Positions 6,339 through 14,434 of a DNA stretch of 23,662 nucleotides are shown in pieces. The first letter of the stretch is position 1, and each line of letters starts with the position of its first letter. The position numbers were made by a program, and so were the translations under genes. The stretch comes from a virus: positions 1 through 23,662 of the IMG/VR virus record IMGVR_UViG_3300049856_000086; one strand, given 5' to 3'. The notes beneath the pieces are model-generated. The model saw nothing but the letters and a program-made list of their open reading frames with translations, was not told the DNA's origin and did no database searches.

Positions 6339-6540
6339 CGATACTCCCATTCTTCATGACCTCAGCGTCGTGCTTTACGTTATCAGCGTTAACCTTTTCT
6401 TGTTCTTTTTTCATTTTCATAGTCTTGAAATATTCAACAAAACTATTCCAGATCTTATCGATCAGGTACGGAAGAACAAGTTTAAGTATTGAGGCAAGAC
6501 CAGAACTAAGTCTGGCCCCGATCATTAATAAGAAATTCAT
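6286..6540 (-). CDS. Small membrane protein, holin or inner-spanin candidate
   Basis: 84 residues; the ATG overlaps the previous stop (TAATG). Residues 2-32 are hydrophobic (NFLLMIGARLSSGLASILKL, then VLPYLIDKIW) and the remainder is a charged helix (KMKKEQEKVNADNVKHDAEV). One N-terminal membrane segment plus a helical soluble domain fits an inner-spanin (Rz-like) or a small holin. The out-of-frame overlap of its 3' end with the lipoprotein gene supports the spanin reading. The two membrane-protein genes in this cassette compete for the roles of holin and inner spanin, and the sequence alone does not decide. Confidence 0.5.
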   Translation of the reverse strand: MNFLLMIGARLSSGLASILKLVLPYLIDKIWNSFVEYFKTMKMKKEQEKVNADNVKHDAEVMKNGSIDEIAQSTEDLLNGNKRP

Positions 6541-6749
6541 TAGATCTTTAACTGCTCTAGAGCTTCAAGGATTGCTTTCTCAGCAAACGCATAAGCTACA
6601 TCGTCAAACTTATTTTCAGACGCTTCAACTTGAGCTTTCAAGTATGGTAGTCCAACTTCTTTAACGATCTTTTTAGCAGCTTCCAATACAGCAGGAGCAA
6701 CTTCAGCTTTACAAATTTCTAGTGCTTTTTCTAATTCTTGAGACATCAC
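6540..6749 (-). CDS. Small helical soluble protein in membrane cassette
   Basis: 68-69 residues starting at GTG 6749 (GTGA overlap) or ATG 6746 (TGATG overlap); AAGGA suits the GTG with 6-nt spacing and the ATG with 9. All-helical and charged (LEKALEICKAEVAPAVLEAA and EKAILEALEQLKI), with no membrane segment. It sits between two single-membrane-segment proteins and upstream of the lipoprotein with tight couplings, so a role in the same process (lysis timing or membrane complex) is inferred from position only. Not recognised. Confidence 0.55.
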   Translation of the reverse strand: MMSQELEKALEICKAEVAPAVLEAAKKIVKEVGLPYLKAQVEASENKFDDVAYAFAEKAILEALEQLKI

Positions 6750-6982
6750 TTACCATCCTTGTTTTTTAATTCGAGTCGAACCTTCAACTCTCTTGTGTTT
6801 AAAAGTATTTCTGTTATGTCTTTTTTTATCAAGGAATTTTCTTCCTTAAGTTCTTTGATCTGAGTCGAATGCTCTTTAACGTCCGCATTAACTGTGCTTA
6901 ACCAAATGATTCCACTAACAATCGAGACTAATATCCCAAGACTTATGCCTGTTTCACGATTGATTATCAGCGGCTTAGTCAT
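6746..6982 (-). CDS. Single-TM coiled-coil protein, inner-spanin/holin candidate
   Basis: 78 residues. An N-terminal cytoplasmic stub (MTKPLIINRET) precedes one membrane segment (GISLGILVSIVSGIIWLSTV, about residues 12-31). A long heptad-like coiled coil follows (VKEHSTQIKELKEENSLIKK to LKVRLELKNKDG). One TM followed by a coiled coil is the shape of inner spanins (Rz/Rz-like) and of XhlA-type accessory proteins. It is first in the four-gene cassette 6982-6018, which follows the fibre gene with a 3-nt gap and ends with a lipoprotein. Likely partner of that lipoprotein or of the endolysin encoded on the opposite strand. Confidence 0.55.
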   Translation of the reverse strand: MTKPLIINRETGISLGILVSIVSGIIWLSTVNADVKEHSTQIKELKEENSLIKKDITEILLNTRELKVRLELKNKDGK

Positions 6983-6985
6983 TAG

Positions 6986-8578
6986 TTAAACCCTTCTAGC
7001 AAATAGCTTTGAGTACCATTGGTTGCCAGTACCTGCAGTTGCGTAAGTAATTACGGGCACTGCATAAACATTCTGTACGCCAGAGGTAATTATAAGCCTT
7101 GTTCTAAAAAGCGTACTTACTTCAGAGGCGTCAGTAGTGTTAACAAGAGAATAACCAGTATTAAGGCTTGTAACGCCACAGACAATTGAACTAGACAGTG
7201 CTGTTGGAGCCGTTACCGTATTTGCTCCATCTGCTGCAAATATTCCTGACATGTCATTAACTGATACGCTTACCCCACCGACCCCGCTATAGACTCCGAA
7301 ATATGTTTCAATGTCCCATGTCCCAACACCAAGAGCTAGAGTAGCTGAGCTTGCTTGATATGATCCAGATGCACCGTTAATAGTGCTGAAGGTTGTAGAC
7401 GATGCAAATGCGTTTTCAACTCTTGATAGTATTTCCCAGTTAGAACCGTCTGAAACTACAGTTATATAATCATTAAAGTATGCGAGAACTATGTCAGCAG
7501 AAGCCCTACCGCCTATTGTCTGAGCAGATGTAGTCGCAACGACCACGTTAGCTGGTGACGATGATTTATTAATAATAGTGAATACTTTGCCAGTTAATCC
7601 TACAGCAGTTGGAAGGGTTTGAGTTGAAGCCGTATCTACTATTACAACGTCGTTACCAGAAACTAGAGTATAATTTGCAGACTTAAAAACTACATTCAAA
7701 AGAGAAGACGATCCAGATCCGATTTTACTTTCATTTCCTACGTCGTCTAATTGATAAAACCCATCAGACTTAGGATATATTTTCCAGTAACCAGACGCAG
7801 GGGTTGATGGGACCGATCCCTCTTCGAAGACTTGAGGCTGAACCAAGCTCTTTAGCGTAAGCTCTTGCGCGTCGCCCGCTGTGATAACTTCTTTCTCAGA
7901 GCCGACATTTCCTATTTTCCATTTAGATGCTAGAGCTGAGTCGTATTTTAATGCGCCATTGGTTGTAGCTCTTTCAACTGTGAGGCCAGCGCCCTGTGCA
8001 GTCGTATCATTACCGCCATTGTTAACTAGAACATTTGCGTCAGTAACCTCAAGAGTCGCTGAGTTTACAGTCGTCGTAGTTCCATTGACAGTTAAGTTAC
8101 CGCCGATTACTACGTTGCCAGTTGGATTCATGTCCGTTGCATTAACTACAGCAAGATTTGAATCACCGCCTACAGTTAATTCGCCATTAACCCCAAGATC
8201 ACCAGTCACCGTCCCATCGTTGTTAACTAATAGATCATCAGCATTCACGTTAACTGCATCTAGCAATTGAACCGTGGTATCACCTAAAACAACTAAGTCA
8301 TCAGATACGTTAGCGTCTGTCGCATTTAGTGTTGTTACGTCTACAGTCGTGGCATTTACATCCACGATGTTTCCTGTAGGTGCGCCGATAGCGCCGCCCA
8401 CATTTAAGTTCTTAGTTATCGCTACACCGCCGAGAGTTCTAACTCCACCAGTGACTAAGTCAGTTGACTCAGTGACGTTGTTTAAATCGACAACACCCGC
8501 TAATGATGTGTCTACAGTTCTCGATGCAAAGGCTGCATTGACTATATTTGCCGAAACTGGCTGACCATTGTTTACCAC
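6986..8578 (-). CDS. Tail fibre protein (530 aa)
   Basis: Starts at GTG 8578 with AGGAGAG 5 nt upstream, overlapping the previous stop region. The N-terminal 200 residues are repetitive Asn/Asp/Val/Thr-rich beta-structure (short repeats such as NVNADDLLVNNDG and GNLTVNG). About residues 195-260 carry the common fibre motif VERATTNGALKYD-WKIGNVGSEKEV. Residues 300-385 form a classic fibre domain (TLPTAVGLTGKVFTI, NNGS-like strands, SDGSNWEIL). The C-terminus (YSKLFARRV) is a likely trimer head. A receptor-binding fibre by composition and domain pattern. It follows the distal-tail-like gene and precedes the membrane cassette. Confidence 0.8.
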   Translation of the reverse strand: MVNNGQPVSANIVNAAFASRTVDTSLAGVVDLNNVTESTDLVTGGVRTLGGVAITKNLNVGGAIGAPTGNIVDVNATTVDVTTLNATDANVSDDLVVLGDTTVQLLDAVNVNADDLLVNNDGTVTGDLGVNGELTVGGDSNLAVVNATDMNPTGNVVIGGNLTVNGTTTTVNSATLEVTDANVLVNNGGNDTTAQGAGLTVERATTNGALKYDSALASKWKIGNVGSEKEVITAGDAQELTLKSLVQPQVFEEGSVPSTPASGYWKIYPKSDGFYQLDDVGNESKIGSGSSSLLNVVFKSANYTLVSGNDVVIVDTASTQTLPTAVGLTGKVFTIINKSSSPANVVVATTSAQTIGGRASADIVLAYFNDYITVVSDGSNWEILSRVENAFASSTTFSTINGASGSYQASSATLALGVGTWDIETYFGVYSGVGGVSVSVNDMSGIFAADGANTVTAPTALSSSIVCGVTSLNTGYSLVNTTDASEVSTLFRTRLIITSGVQNVYAVPVITYATAGTGNQWYSKLFARRV

Positions 8579-9343
8579 TTAAACTCTCCTAAACTTTAAT
8601 AAACCAGTCTCATAGAATCCAGGCAGACCTTTCCCGTAAAGTTCTTTTAACTTAAAGGCTAGGCCGTTCTGGTTTTCAGGAGTTGATTCTAAAATACATA
8701 GTTGAAAATTATCTGGCTGATCTCGGTCTTGCATGAATTCCAAGTCAGCACTAGTCGTTGCATAATTAAGAAATGCTAATGCGTTTTCTACACCAGCTTT
8801 GTCGTTGTCAAAAGGACCGTCTACATATCTGTTTGTGATAAAAGTAAAGTTCATTTCCATGATATACTTTAATCCAAAAGATACAGTCTCAACCGCTCCA
8901 TTAGTAGATTCTTTTCTGGTCCCATCTACAGAAGACACATTGTGATCAAACTCAACCCAGTCTTGAGGCAAGAACTGAGGACGCCACTCATCACCCACAG
9001 CATTTATATTTGTGTGGAATAATGCGTATCCAGTGTCCCCACCGAAAGATATTTCATTCCAAGCACCGTCACCAGAGTGAGGGCCTGTTCCTTGAAGGAA
9101 TCTAAAGTTAGTGGTCGTTGTGATTGTAATTAATCTCGTCGCCCGATCAAGAGTTGCAACATACTCTAGAGTGCTACCGCTTGTCATTGCTCTTGCTAGT
9201 TCTGTGGCAAAAGTACTAGGCGTGTAGTTACCAAGATTAAGTTGCACTGATTTAACAGGGCCTGCAAACTCTTGGAAATCAATCCATGAATTAGGTTCTG
9301 TAATCTGAATACCGAAATAGAATAAAGGCTTAGTTTCAATCAT
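8579..9343 (-). CDS. Distal tail / tail-tip protein candidate
   Basis: 254 residues; ATG 9343 overlaps the tape-measure stop (ATGA). Beta-rich with motifs such as FYFGIQITEPNSWIDF near the start and LCILESTPENQN and GLLKFRRV near the end. It lies directly after the tape measure, the usual place for Dit-like distal tail proteins that cap the tube and hold the hub. The sequence itself does not show a named family to me, so the call rests on order. Alternative: another tail-tip adaptor. Confidence 0.6.
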   Translation of the reverse strand: MIETKPLFYFGIQITEPNSWIDFQEFAGPVKSVQLNLGNYTPSTFATELARAMTSGSTLEYVATLDRATRLITITTTTNFRFLQGTGPHSGDGAWNEISFGGDTGYALFHTNINAVGDEWRPQFLPQDWVEFDHNVSSVDGTRKESTNGAVETVSFGLKYIMEMNFTFITNRYVDGPFDNDKAGVENALAFLNYATTSADLEFMQDRDQPDNFQLCILESTPENQNGLAFKLKELYGKGLPGFYETGLLKFRRV

Positions 9344-11262
9344 GCTGTTCTCACCGCTACGCCTTGCTGATCAAATGCGTCGTTAAGTATTTGTGTAATT
9401 CTTAGTCCAGTTTCAGCAGTATCAAAAACATTTCCTTGAATTGTAACAGCTACTTTAGTCACTGGTTCAACTGGCTTGTTGTCTACAACGTCAGTCGCAG
9501 CCCCAGGAGCAGTAGCAACACCACCACCACTTGGACTTGCAGCAACGCCGCCTCCGCCTGCGCCAGATGCACTTGCTGAACCTCCTCCGCTTGCCGCAAG
9601 AACTCCTCCGGCAACTGCCAAAGCTCCACCAGCCGCGATAAGAGATGGGCCATTAGGTAGGCCCGCAAATAAATAAGCTAAACCTTGAAGGATAAATGTA
9701 GTTCCTAATTGAACTGCGATCTGTCCAATTGTCTGTAAGAGAGCATCTCCGAAAGCCTTAAGTCCGTCTTCGCCTTTTTGTAGTGCCTTACCAACATTAG
9801 AAAATGCTTGTCCAACGCCTTGGCCGAAAGTTTGAAAAGCTGCTTTTCCTGCTTCAGCGAAATTCTTATTAGCAGTAGCTGCAAAATCAGTTGCTGCTGT
9901 TTCAAAACCAGAAACAAATTGTTGAAATCCTTGGGATATGCCAACATAAGTATTATTAAACTCTCGCGCATTGTTTTTTAAATTAGTGCCAAGCCCATCT
10001 TGAGCTATCTTGGCTTGTTCTATCTGAGACTTATAATTCTCTAACCAAATTGCAACGCTGCCAGAAAACTCACCATTGAATGCGGTGTCTGCCCGTGCAG
10101 ATATCTCTCCGAAAGACTTAGAAGCTCTTTCTTTGGTTGCTTCAAACTCATTATTCAAAGGAGCTGTTAGCCCGTTTGCTATGTTAGCTATTCCAGATTT
10201 TAATTTATTACCAAGATCAGAATTAACGAGACCGACTATCTCTGCATATCCAGTGGCGATAGTAGAAAATACTTCTACAAAACTATTAACTAAAAGACTT
10301 GCAAGACCAGATACTCCAACCGCTAGAACATTTAACGAAAGACCTATAGTCTGAAATCCTATAACAAAGTTTTTAACGAATGTTTCTACAACGGGAAGTA
10401 TATATTTTGCAATAATCAAACCTATGTCTGCTAATTTTAAAACAAAACTATCAACAAATCCCTGATTAGATAAAGACTCTAATGTTTTTGAAAAGTTACC
10501 AAGAAGAATTGCAGCAATGTTAAGTGTTTCTTTTATGGCTGGTGATTTTGTTACCAGCTCACCAAGAGCTTGAAGAACATTTTTAAATTGTAGATCTACT
10601 TTAGCCAAAGATCCTGCAAACGTATCTGCTGCTTGAGCCCCTTGACCGCCAAACTTTTGTTCGATGATAGCAAGTGCGCCAGCAAATCTTTGAGACTTTG
10701 GAAGCGTCTCATCTATTTTTATACCGTATCTAGAAAGAGCCGCAGTATTTCCTGCTGCAGCCTTAGCTAATAACTCAAACGCGCTAGAGGTATCTATTCC
10801 AAGACCAGCTGCAAGATCTAGAGAAGCATTCGTAGCTCTTTCTAGTCCTTGTCCAGACAGCCGCCCTAAAGAAACCAGTAACGCCGACTGCTCTAAAATA
10901 ACGTCTGCGCTTATGGCTCTTGTTTTTTCTAATGAGTCCGCATAATCAAGAAAAGATTTACTTGTTTGTTCTGAATATAAACCATTGTTAGCGAGCGCTA
11001 GATTGAATCTTTTAACTGCACCTTCTGCCTGTATAGCCTCATCAATTCCATGGCCTAAAGTATCGAATAGTTTTCTCGCTGCTAAAGATGCAAGATCAAA
11101 TCCAGCTTTTAAATCAGCAAGTCCTTTGATCTGAAATGGTGACGAGAATGCACTCTCAACATTCTTACCAGTTTGCTCAACAACCTTATTAACTTGCCCT
11201 AGGCCCTTAATTACACTGCCATTGTCTAAGGTTATGGTTATCTGTAATTCTTCATTAGCCAT
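9340..11262 (-). CDS. Tail tape-measure protein
   Basis: 640 residues, with its start overlapping the GT chaperone stop (TAATG). The composition is typical: long helical, Ala/Leu/Ser/Asn-rich, with the common tape-measure motif GNTAALSRYGIKIDE near residues 171-185, hydrophobic stretches at about 280-345 (LLVNSFVEVFSTIATGYAEIV) and about 520-555. The extreme C-terminal region is a Gly/Ser/Ala low-complexity run (about 558-590). Sets tail length and is threaded through the tube to the host membrane. At about 1.5 angstrom per residue, the family rule suggests a tail near 95 nm (inference). Its position after the G/GT genes agrees. Confidence 0.93.
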   Translation of the reverse strand: MANEELQITITLDNGSVIKGLGQVNKVVEQTGKNVESAFSSPFQIKGLADLKAGFDLASLAARKLFDTLGHGIDEAIQAEGAVKRFNLALANNGLYSEQTSKSFLDYADSLEKTRAISADVILEQSALLVSLGRLSGQGLERATNASLDLAAGLGIDTSSAFELLAKAAAGNTAALSRYGIKIDETLPKSQRFAGALAIIEQKFGGQGAQAADTFAGSLAKVDLQFKNVLQALGELVTKSPAIKETLNIAAILLGNFSKTLESLSNQGFVDSFVLKLADIGLIIAKYILPVVETFVKNFVIGFQTIGLSLNVLAVGVSGLASLLVNSFVEVFSTIATGYAEIVGLVNSDLGNKLKSGIANIANGLTAPLNNEFEATKERASKSFGEISARADTAFNGEFSGSVAIWLENYKSQIEQAKIAQDGLGTNLKNNAREFNNTYVGISQGFQQFVSGFETAATDFAATANKNFAEAGKAAFQTFGQGVGQAFSNVGKALQKGEDGLKAFGDALLQTIGQIAVQLGTTFILQGLAYLFAGLPNGPSLIAAGGALAVAGGVLAASGGGSASASGAGGGGVAASPSGGGVATAPGAATDVVDNKPVEPVTKVAVTIQGNVFDTAETGLRITQILNDAFDQQGVAVRTA

Positions 11263-11806
11263 TAAGCAGAACCCTTCATTAAGGCGTTAGCAAGCGTTTC
11301 GGCACTTACTTTTTTTCCTTCTTTAAAGATATCAGGATAGGCTTTTTTGTAAAGCTGCTTATGTAGGCGCTCTTTGCCTCTAGGCTTTTGGTTGTTCCAG
11401 TCTTGAACAGTAATTTGTTTAAGCATTTCCTGAGCCTCGATTACAGTAATCATTTCCCAGTATTCCACAAACTCATCAAGCGGTAGATTTTTTACTTCAG
11501 AGAAGCTAAGCCCGTAAAAGTATGCGAACTTAGCTATCTCATAGGAGTGACTATCTATTTTTTTTTAGGATTAATTAAAAATTCAATAAGGCCTGAGTAG
11601 TCTTCAGCTTCCATAGATCCAAGGACATCATAAGACATCCCTAGACCTACAAGAAACTCTTTTGAACTCTCGATATCATCGAAATTTTCTGACTTCATTT
11701 TCTCTCTATATTCTTTTACTTGGTCCACTGTAGGCTTGCTGACAGAAAACTCTTGACCATAGATTGAAACTTTAAGCGCAGGTTTCTTTTCAACCGAAAA
11801 ATCCAT
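11262..11806 (-). CDS. Tail assembly chaperone GT, made by -1 frameshift
   Basis: The frame after the G protein continues, shifted -1, without a stop from 11558 to TAA 11262-11264 (98 codons). The join is at A AAA AAA (11564-11558). Fusion length is about 181 residues: 83 from G plus IDSHSYEIAKFAYF and a T domain with FVEYWEMITVIEAQEML and ending LANALMKGSA. The frame relation was checked: G codons have lower coordinate 2 mod 3, T codons 0 mod 3, exactly a -1 slip on this strand. A separate GTG start at 11468 is thus unnecessary. GT acts with G to chaperone the tape measure during tail assembly, as in lambda. The next gene is the tape measure. Confidence 0.85.
11504..11535 (-). promoter_or_regulatory. 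Inverted repeat downstream of the frameshift site
   Basis: Minus-strand AGCTAAG (11535-11529) pairs perfectly with CTTAGCT (11510-11504) around an 18-nt loop. It starts 22 nt after the slippery run, farther than the usual 5-9 nt, so a stimulatory role is only possible. Confidence 0.35.
11555..11806 (-). CDS. Tail assembly chaperone G
   Basis: 83 residues, ATG 11806 with GGAG 5 nt before it, ending in CCT-AAA-AAA-AAA-TAG. Starts MDFSVEKKPALKVSIYGQEF and is acidic/helical toward the end (SGLIEFLINPKKK). The small size, position between the tail tube and tape-measure genes, and the slippery run of nine A at its end identify it as the G-type chaperone. A fraction of ribosomes slip back to make GT; the unshifted product ends at TAG 11555. 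Confidence 0.85.
   Translation of the reverse strand: MDFSVEKKPALKVSIYGQEFSVSKPTVDQVKEYREKMKSENFDDIESSKEFLVGLGMSYDVLGSMEAEDYSGLIEFLINPKKK
11558..11566 (-). promoter_or_regulatory. Programmed -1 ribosomal frameshift slippery site
   Basis: Nine A residues on the minus strand (nine T on the + strand) precede the TAG of the G gene directly. They provide A-AAA-AAA in the 0 frame, a known slippery heptamer. The downstream -1 frame is fully open and carries the T domain. The length of the run could also support transcriptional slippage. Confidence 0.8.
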
Positions 11807-11814
11807 TTAAACTC

Positions 11815-12738
11815 CTAGGCGTTGATGTTTTGAGACCAGTCGCCGTACATCCATACGTTAACAGATTCTTGCTTGTCGCAATCTTTCTGAGCTTTAAGAA
11901 CAACTGGTAATACTTGTAAATTCTCTGGATCAAAGTCCAAAGAGTCAAGGTCAATAGTTGTTTTCCAAAAGCAATAATCTTGTGACTTATCAGCAAGACC
12001 CAAACGAGTTGGATGCATTACGCATCTAGCTTGTTTCAAAGATTGGAATAAGCCTTTAGTGCCTCCGCCTAGAACTGCAGTTGAACCAGCAGATACAGGC
12101 AAGAAAGAACCAGAAGAGTAGCGAAGGATCTTATCGTATCTTTGTTGAGTTACTTCTAAAAGACTCATTGAAATCTCAGGGCTAGAAGCCTTAGTCAAAA
12201 CTTGACCAAGAACCGTACCACCTGATTGATGAGCAATGATGTCTAGTGCTTCACGACCCAAGTTAGCTAAACCAACTGAACCACTTAAAAGACCAACCTT
12301 CTCGAATAAGTCTCCAAGAGTTAAGATCTCGAAAGCGAAACCAGTTTTAGCAGCTTGAGAATCATGAGCAGGAACCGCAGCGCCTACGGCAACATCTGTG
12401 ATTGTCACATACTTACCGCTTACGGTAGCAGTGAACAAGGGTGATGCATCGACTGCTACTTGAACAGCAGTTGCAACGTCTTCAGCAGTCACAGGATTCG
12501 CAGCAATGTCAGCTGTCAACACTGTATAACCAGCTAAGACAACCGGAGTGCCTGTGTTATTTACGTCAATCTGGACTAGAACTCTAGCACCAGTAGACGC
12601 ATACAACGCGAAATACTTATTGTTTAAAGATGCAGATGCACTTGAGGCAACGCATGTTACTTTTTGGACTTGAGCTTGGTCTTCGCCAAGATACACGTCC
12701 ATCGTTTCGACTTTTACATTTTCTCCACCACAGCTCAT
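11815..12738 (-). CDS. Major tail (tube) protein
   Basis: 307 residues starting MSCGGENVKVETMDVYLG; the start at 12738 has AGGAGGA upstream in a short 24-nt gap. Beta-rich with small-residue stretches (VASSASASLNNK, AVQVAVDASPLFT) and a conserved-looking C-terminus (FDPENLQVLPVV, VWMYGDWSQNINA). Position directly before the chaperone pair and after the terminator is the normal slot for the tube protein. No Ig-like add-on motif is obvious, though residues 30-140 may be an inserted domain because they are more repetitive than the rest. Confidence 0.75.
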   Translation of the reverse strand: MSCGGENVKVETMDVYLGEDQAQVQKVTCVASSASASLNNKYFALYASTGARVLVQIDVNNTGTPVVLAGYTVLTADIAANPVTAEDVATAVQVAVDASPLFTATVSGKYVTITDVAVGAAVPAHDSQAAKTGFAFEILTLGDLFEKVGLLSGSVGLANLGREALDIIAHQSGGTVLGQVLTKASSPEISMSLLEVTQQRYDKILRYSSGSFLPVSAGSTAVLGGGTKGLFQSLKQARCVMHPTRLGLADKSQDYCFWKTTIDLDSLDFDPENLQVLPVVLKAQKDCDKQESVNVWMYGDWSQNINA

Positions 12739-12762
12739 TTAGTCCTCCTATGACGTAAACTG

Positions 12763-13185
12763 TTAATTTAAAACTATAACTCCTAATACTGTAAAACTAA
12801 TCGTCGCTTGCGCAACATTGTCGTTATCATTTGCTAGACCTTCAACCAAGATTGAACCTGGAAGAACGTTCTTAATACAAGCTTGACCCAACCTTAGATC
12901 AGCCTTGCACGCAGCTTTTATAAATATCTCAACCAACTCCTCAGCCTTAGTCGCTGCTACAGTTGGCGTTTGATATCCCTTAATCCAAAATCTAAATCGA
13001 CAAGGAAATGAAAGACTCAAGAAGTTGTTGTCAACCTTGGTCGTGTTGCCTTGTTCGAGTAATACATGAAATGATTTGTCGATCACAGATGAGGCAATGT
13101 TCTCATCAAAGAAAGCATCTGTATGTTCTTTCAACCCGATGGACTTAGCGACAGTCGTGAAGTACGGACGGATTTCACTAATCAT
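12763..13185 (-). CDS. Tail terminator / completion protein candidate
   Basis: 140 residues; ATG 13185 overlaps the previous stop (ATGA). Begins MISEIRPYFTTVAKSIGLKEH and has a central RFRFWIKGYQTPTVAATKA. Size and location between head-tail connector genes and the tube gene are those of tail terminator proteins (gpU/gp17-type) that cap the tube. No diagnostic motif is visible, so the function is from synteny. Confidence 0.6.
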   Translation of the reverse strand: MISEIRPYFTTVAKSIGLKEHTDAFFDENIASSVIDKSFHVLLEQGNTTKVDNNFLSLSFPCRFRFWIKGYQTPTVAATKAEELVEIFIKAACKADLRLGQACIKNVLPGSILVEGLANDNDNVAQATISFTVLGVIVLN

Positions 13186-13892
13186 CGTCTTAATACCGCC
13201 GTCGTTCTGTAATCTCTTTTCTCATCTAACTCGTCTATTTCGCCATCTTTGTTAAAGTCTAACTTTAAAGAGTTCAAAGCGTAGTTCATCCATTCTTGTT
13301 CTTTAGATCCGTAGTACATAGCCTTTTGTCTAAAGACATCGTCTGGTTTGTTCGAAGTAAAGTTCATGATCATCTCTAAAGTTTTAAAGATAGACCATTC
13401 TTTAATCTCGTTAACGTCCAACACTTCTGCAGTTGTTAACATCAGCCCGTCGTCTGCATAGATACGAGACTTGTAAAGTTCTTTAAGGATTAAGTCCTGG
13501 GACTTTCTGTGCATGTAATTCCATGAAGAGCGCCCATCTGGTAGCCACTTAAGGATATCATCCTCATGGGGTATCAGATCAGCATCCGTGCTGAAAAGAG
13601 CGTCCGTTGCTGCTGATACGATCTCAATATCTTTTGTCGTAACTACAAGACCTGACCCATCATCAAGAGCAAGGGTGATTGTCTTAGTTCCTGCAGTTGA
13701 ATAGATCCAATCCATGTAGAATGTTTCTCGATCAACAAGAGATGTCGGGACGTAATCAATATCTGAACCGGATGGTTTAATAGTCACAACTGTAAAATCA
13801 ACATTAGGGATATTGTAAGACTTCGTGTAATTGATTCTTACCTTTTCACCGATCTGATATTTAGCGTCGCATTCGATTAATCCAAAGATCAT
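13182..13892 (-). CDS. Head-tail region protein with Ig-like and EF-hand-like parts
   Basis: 236 residues, coupled to the preceding gene by an ATGA overlap. N-terminal residues 1-100 look like a PKD/Ig-like beta domain (VVTIKPSGSDID, STAGTKTITLALDDGSG). The C-terminal half is helical. Near the end, DFNKDGEIDELD (residues 212-223) fits an EF-hand-like calcium loop with D212, N214, D216, E218, D220 and D223, though position 12 is Asp rather than Glu, as in dockerin-type loops. It sits just before the tail terminator, so a head-tail adaptor that needs calcium is plausible, but no adaptor family is recognised. Confidence 0.6.
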   Translation of the reverse strand: MIFGLIECDAKYQIGEKVRINYTKSYNIPNVDFTVVTIKPSGSDIDYVPTSLVDRETFYMDWIYSTAGTKTITLALDDGSGLVVTTKDIEIVSAATDALFSTDADLIPHEDDILKWLPDGRSSWNYMHRKSQDLILKELYKSRIYADDGLMLTTAEVLDVNEIKEWSIFKTLEMIMNFTSNKPDDVFRQKAMYYGSKEQEWMNYALNSLKLDFNKDGEIDELDEKRDYRTTAVLRR

Positions 13893-14434
13893 TTTACACC
13901 CTTTAAAAAGTACTGGAGCCGATTCGCTCTATAACCCAAATCGTTCCAATGTTTCATGGTATTGTCTAGTAAATATCTGGTCTCTTTGAGTGAGATGTGA
14001 TCACAGTCTTCTGGAATGGCTATTAAGAATATCTTATTTAAAATAACTGCAATGGTCTCGGTGCATATGTATTGAGACTCTCCGTTGAACTCAAGGTATC
14101 GAATGAAGTTCTTAGCAGCACTTGAACACAGCTCGGCTAAGATAACAAAGAGCTGAAAGAAGCTGTAAGGCTTTCCAACAAATCCTTGAAGCACTTCTAA
14201 TGCCTGTGCCTTCTGCTCATCTGTAATTTGAAACTGATAAGTGTAAACTAATTCGTAATGCTTAGACCATTCCTTAACAGAAATCTTTCTGCCCTTGGGG
14301 ATATTTGCCTCATACACCATGTCGTCTAGTATCCAAGCACAGTGTGAGTAAGTCGTGCCTTCAACCCATCTAAAGATCGATGAGAGAATCATGAAAGGAT
14401 TTCTTCTCTTACACAATGCTGCGGTTAAATACAT
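13889..14434 (-). CDS. Permuted papain-like (YiiX/YebB-type) peptidase-amidase candidate
   Basis: 181 residues from ATG 14434, chosen because it overlaps the preceding stop as TAATG; a GTG three codons upstream is less likely. Motifs appear in the order His-Glu-Cys: YSHCAWI (H31), YEANIPKG (E42), QYICTETIAV (C124). This order is the circularly permuted NlpC/P60 arrangement of the C92/YaeF-YiiX group. Such enzymes cleave amide or peptide bonds; here it could trim peptidoglycan on entry or process a virion protein. It is embedded in the head-tail gene block, not with the lysis genes. The neighbours are an unknown 154-aa protein and the EF-hand protein. Confidence 0.7.
   Translation of the reverse strand: MYLTAALCKRRNPFMILSSIFRWVEGTTYSHCAWILDDMVYEANIPKGRKISVKEWSKHYELVYTYQFQITDEQKAQALEVLQGFVGKPYSFFQLFVILAELCSSAAKNFIRYLEFNGESQYICTETIAVILNKIFLIAIPEDCDHISLKETRYLLDNTMKHWNDLGYRANRLQYFLKGVK

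Noticed and set aside
6339-6350. Upstream ATG for the lipoprotein (four residues longer)
   Set aside because: GGGAG spaced 5 nt before ATG 6338 and a cleaner signal peptide favour the shorter form.
7881-8564. Two plus-strand open frames inside the fibre gene
   Set aside because: These are antisense shadows of a low-complexity Val/Thr/Asn-rich fibre; the fibre frame has RBS, length and domain support.
9476-9676. Proline-rich plus-strand frame
   Set aside because: It is the antisense of the Gly/Ser/Ala-rich end of the tape-measure protein.
11262-11468. Stand-alone 68-aa gene with GTG start
   Set aside because: The frame is open further upstream to the A-run, so this is the end of the frameshifted GT protein rather than a separate gene.
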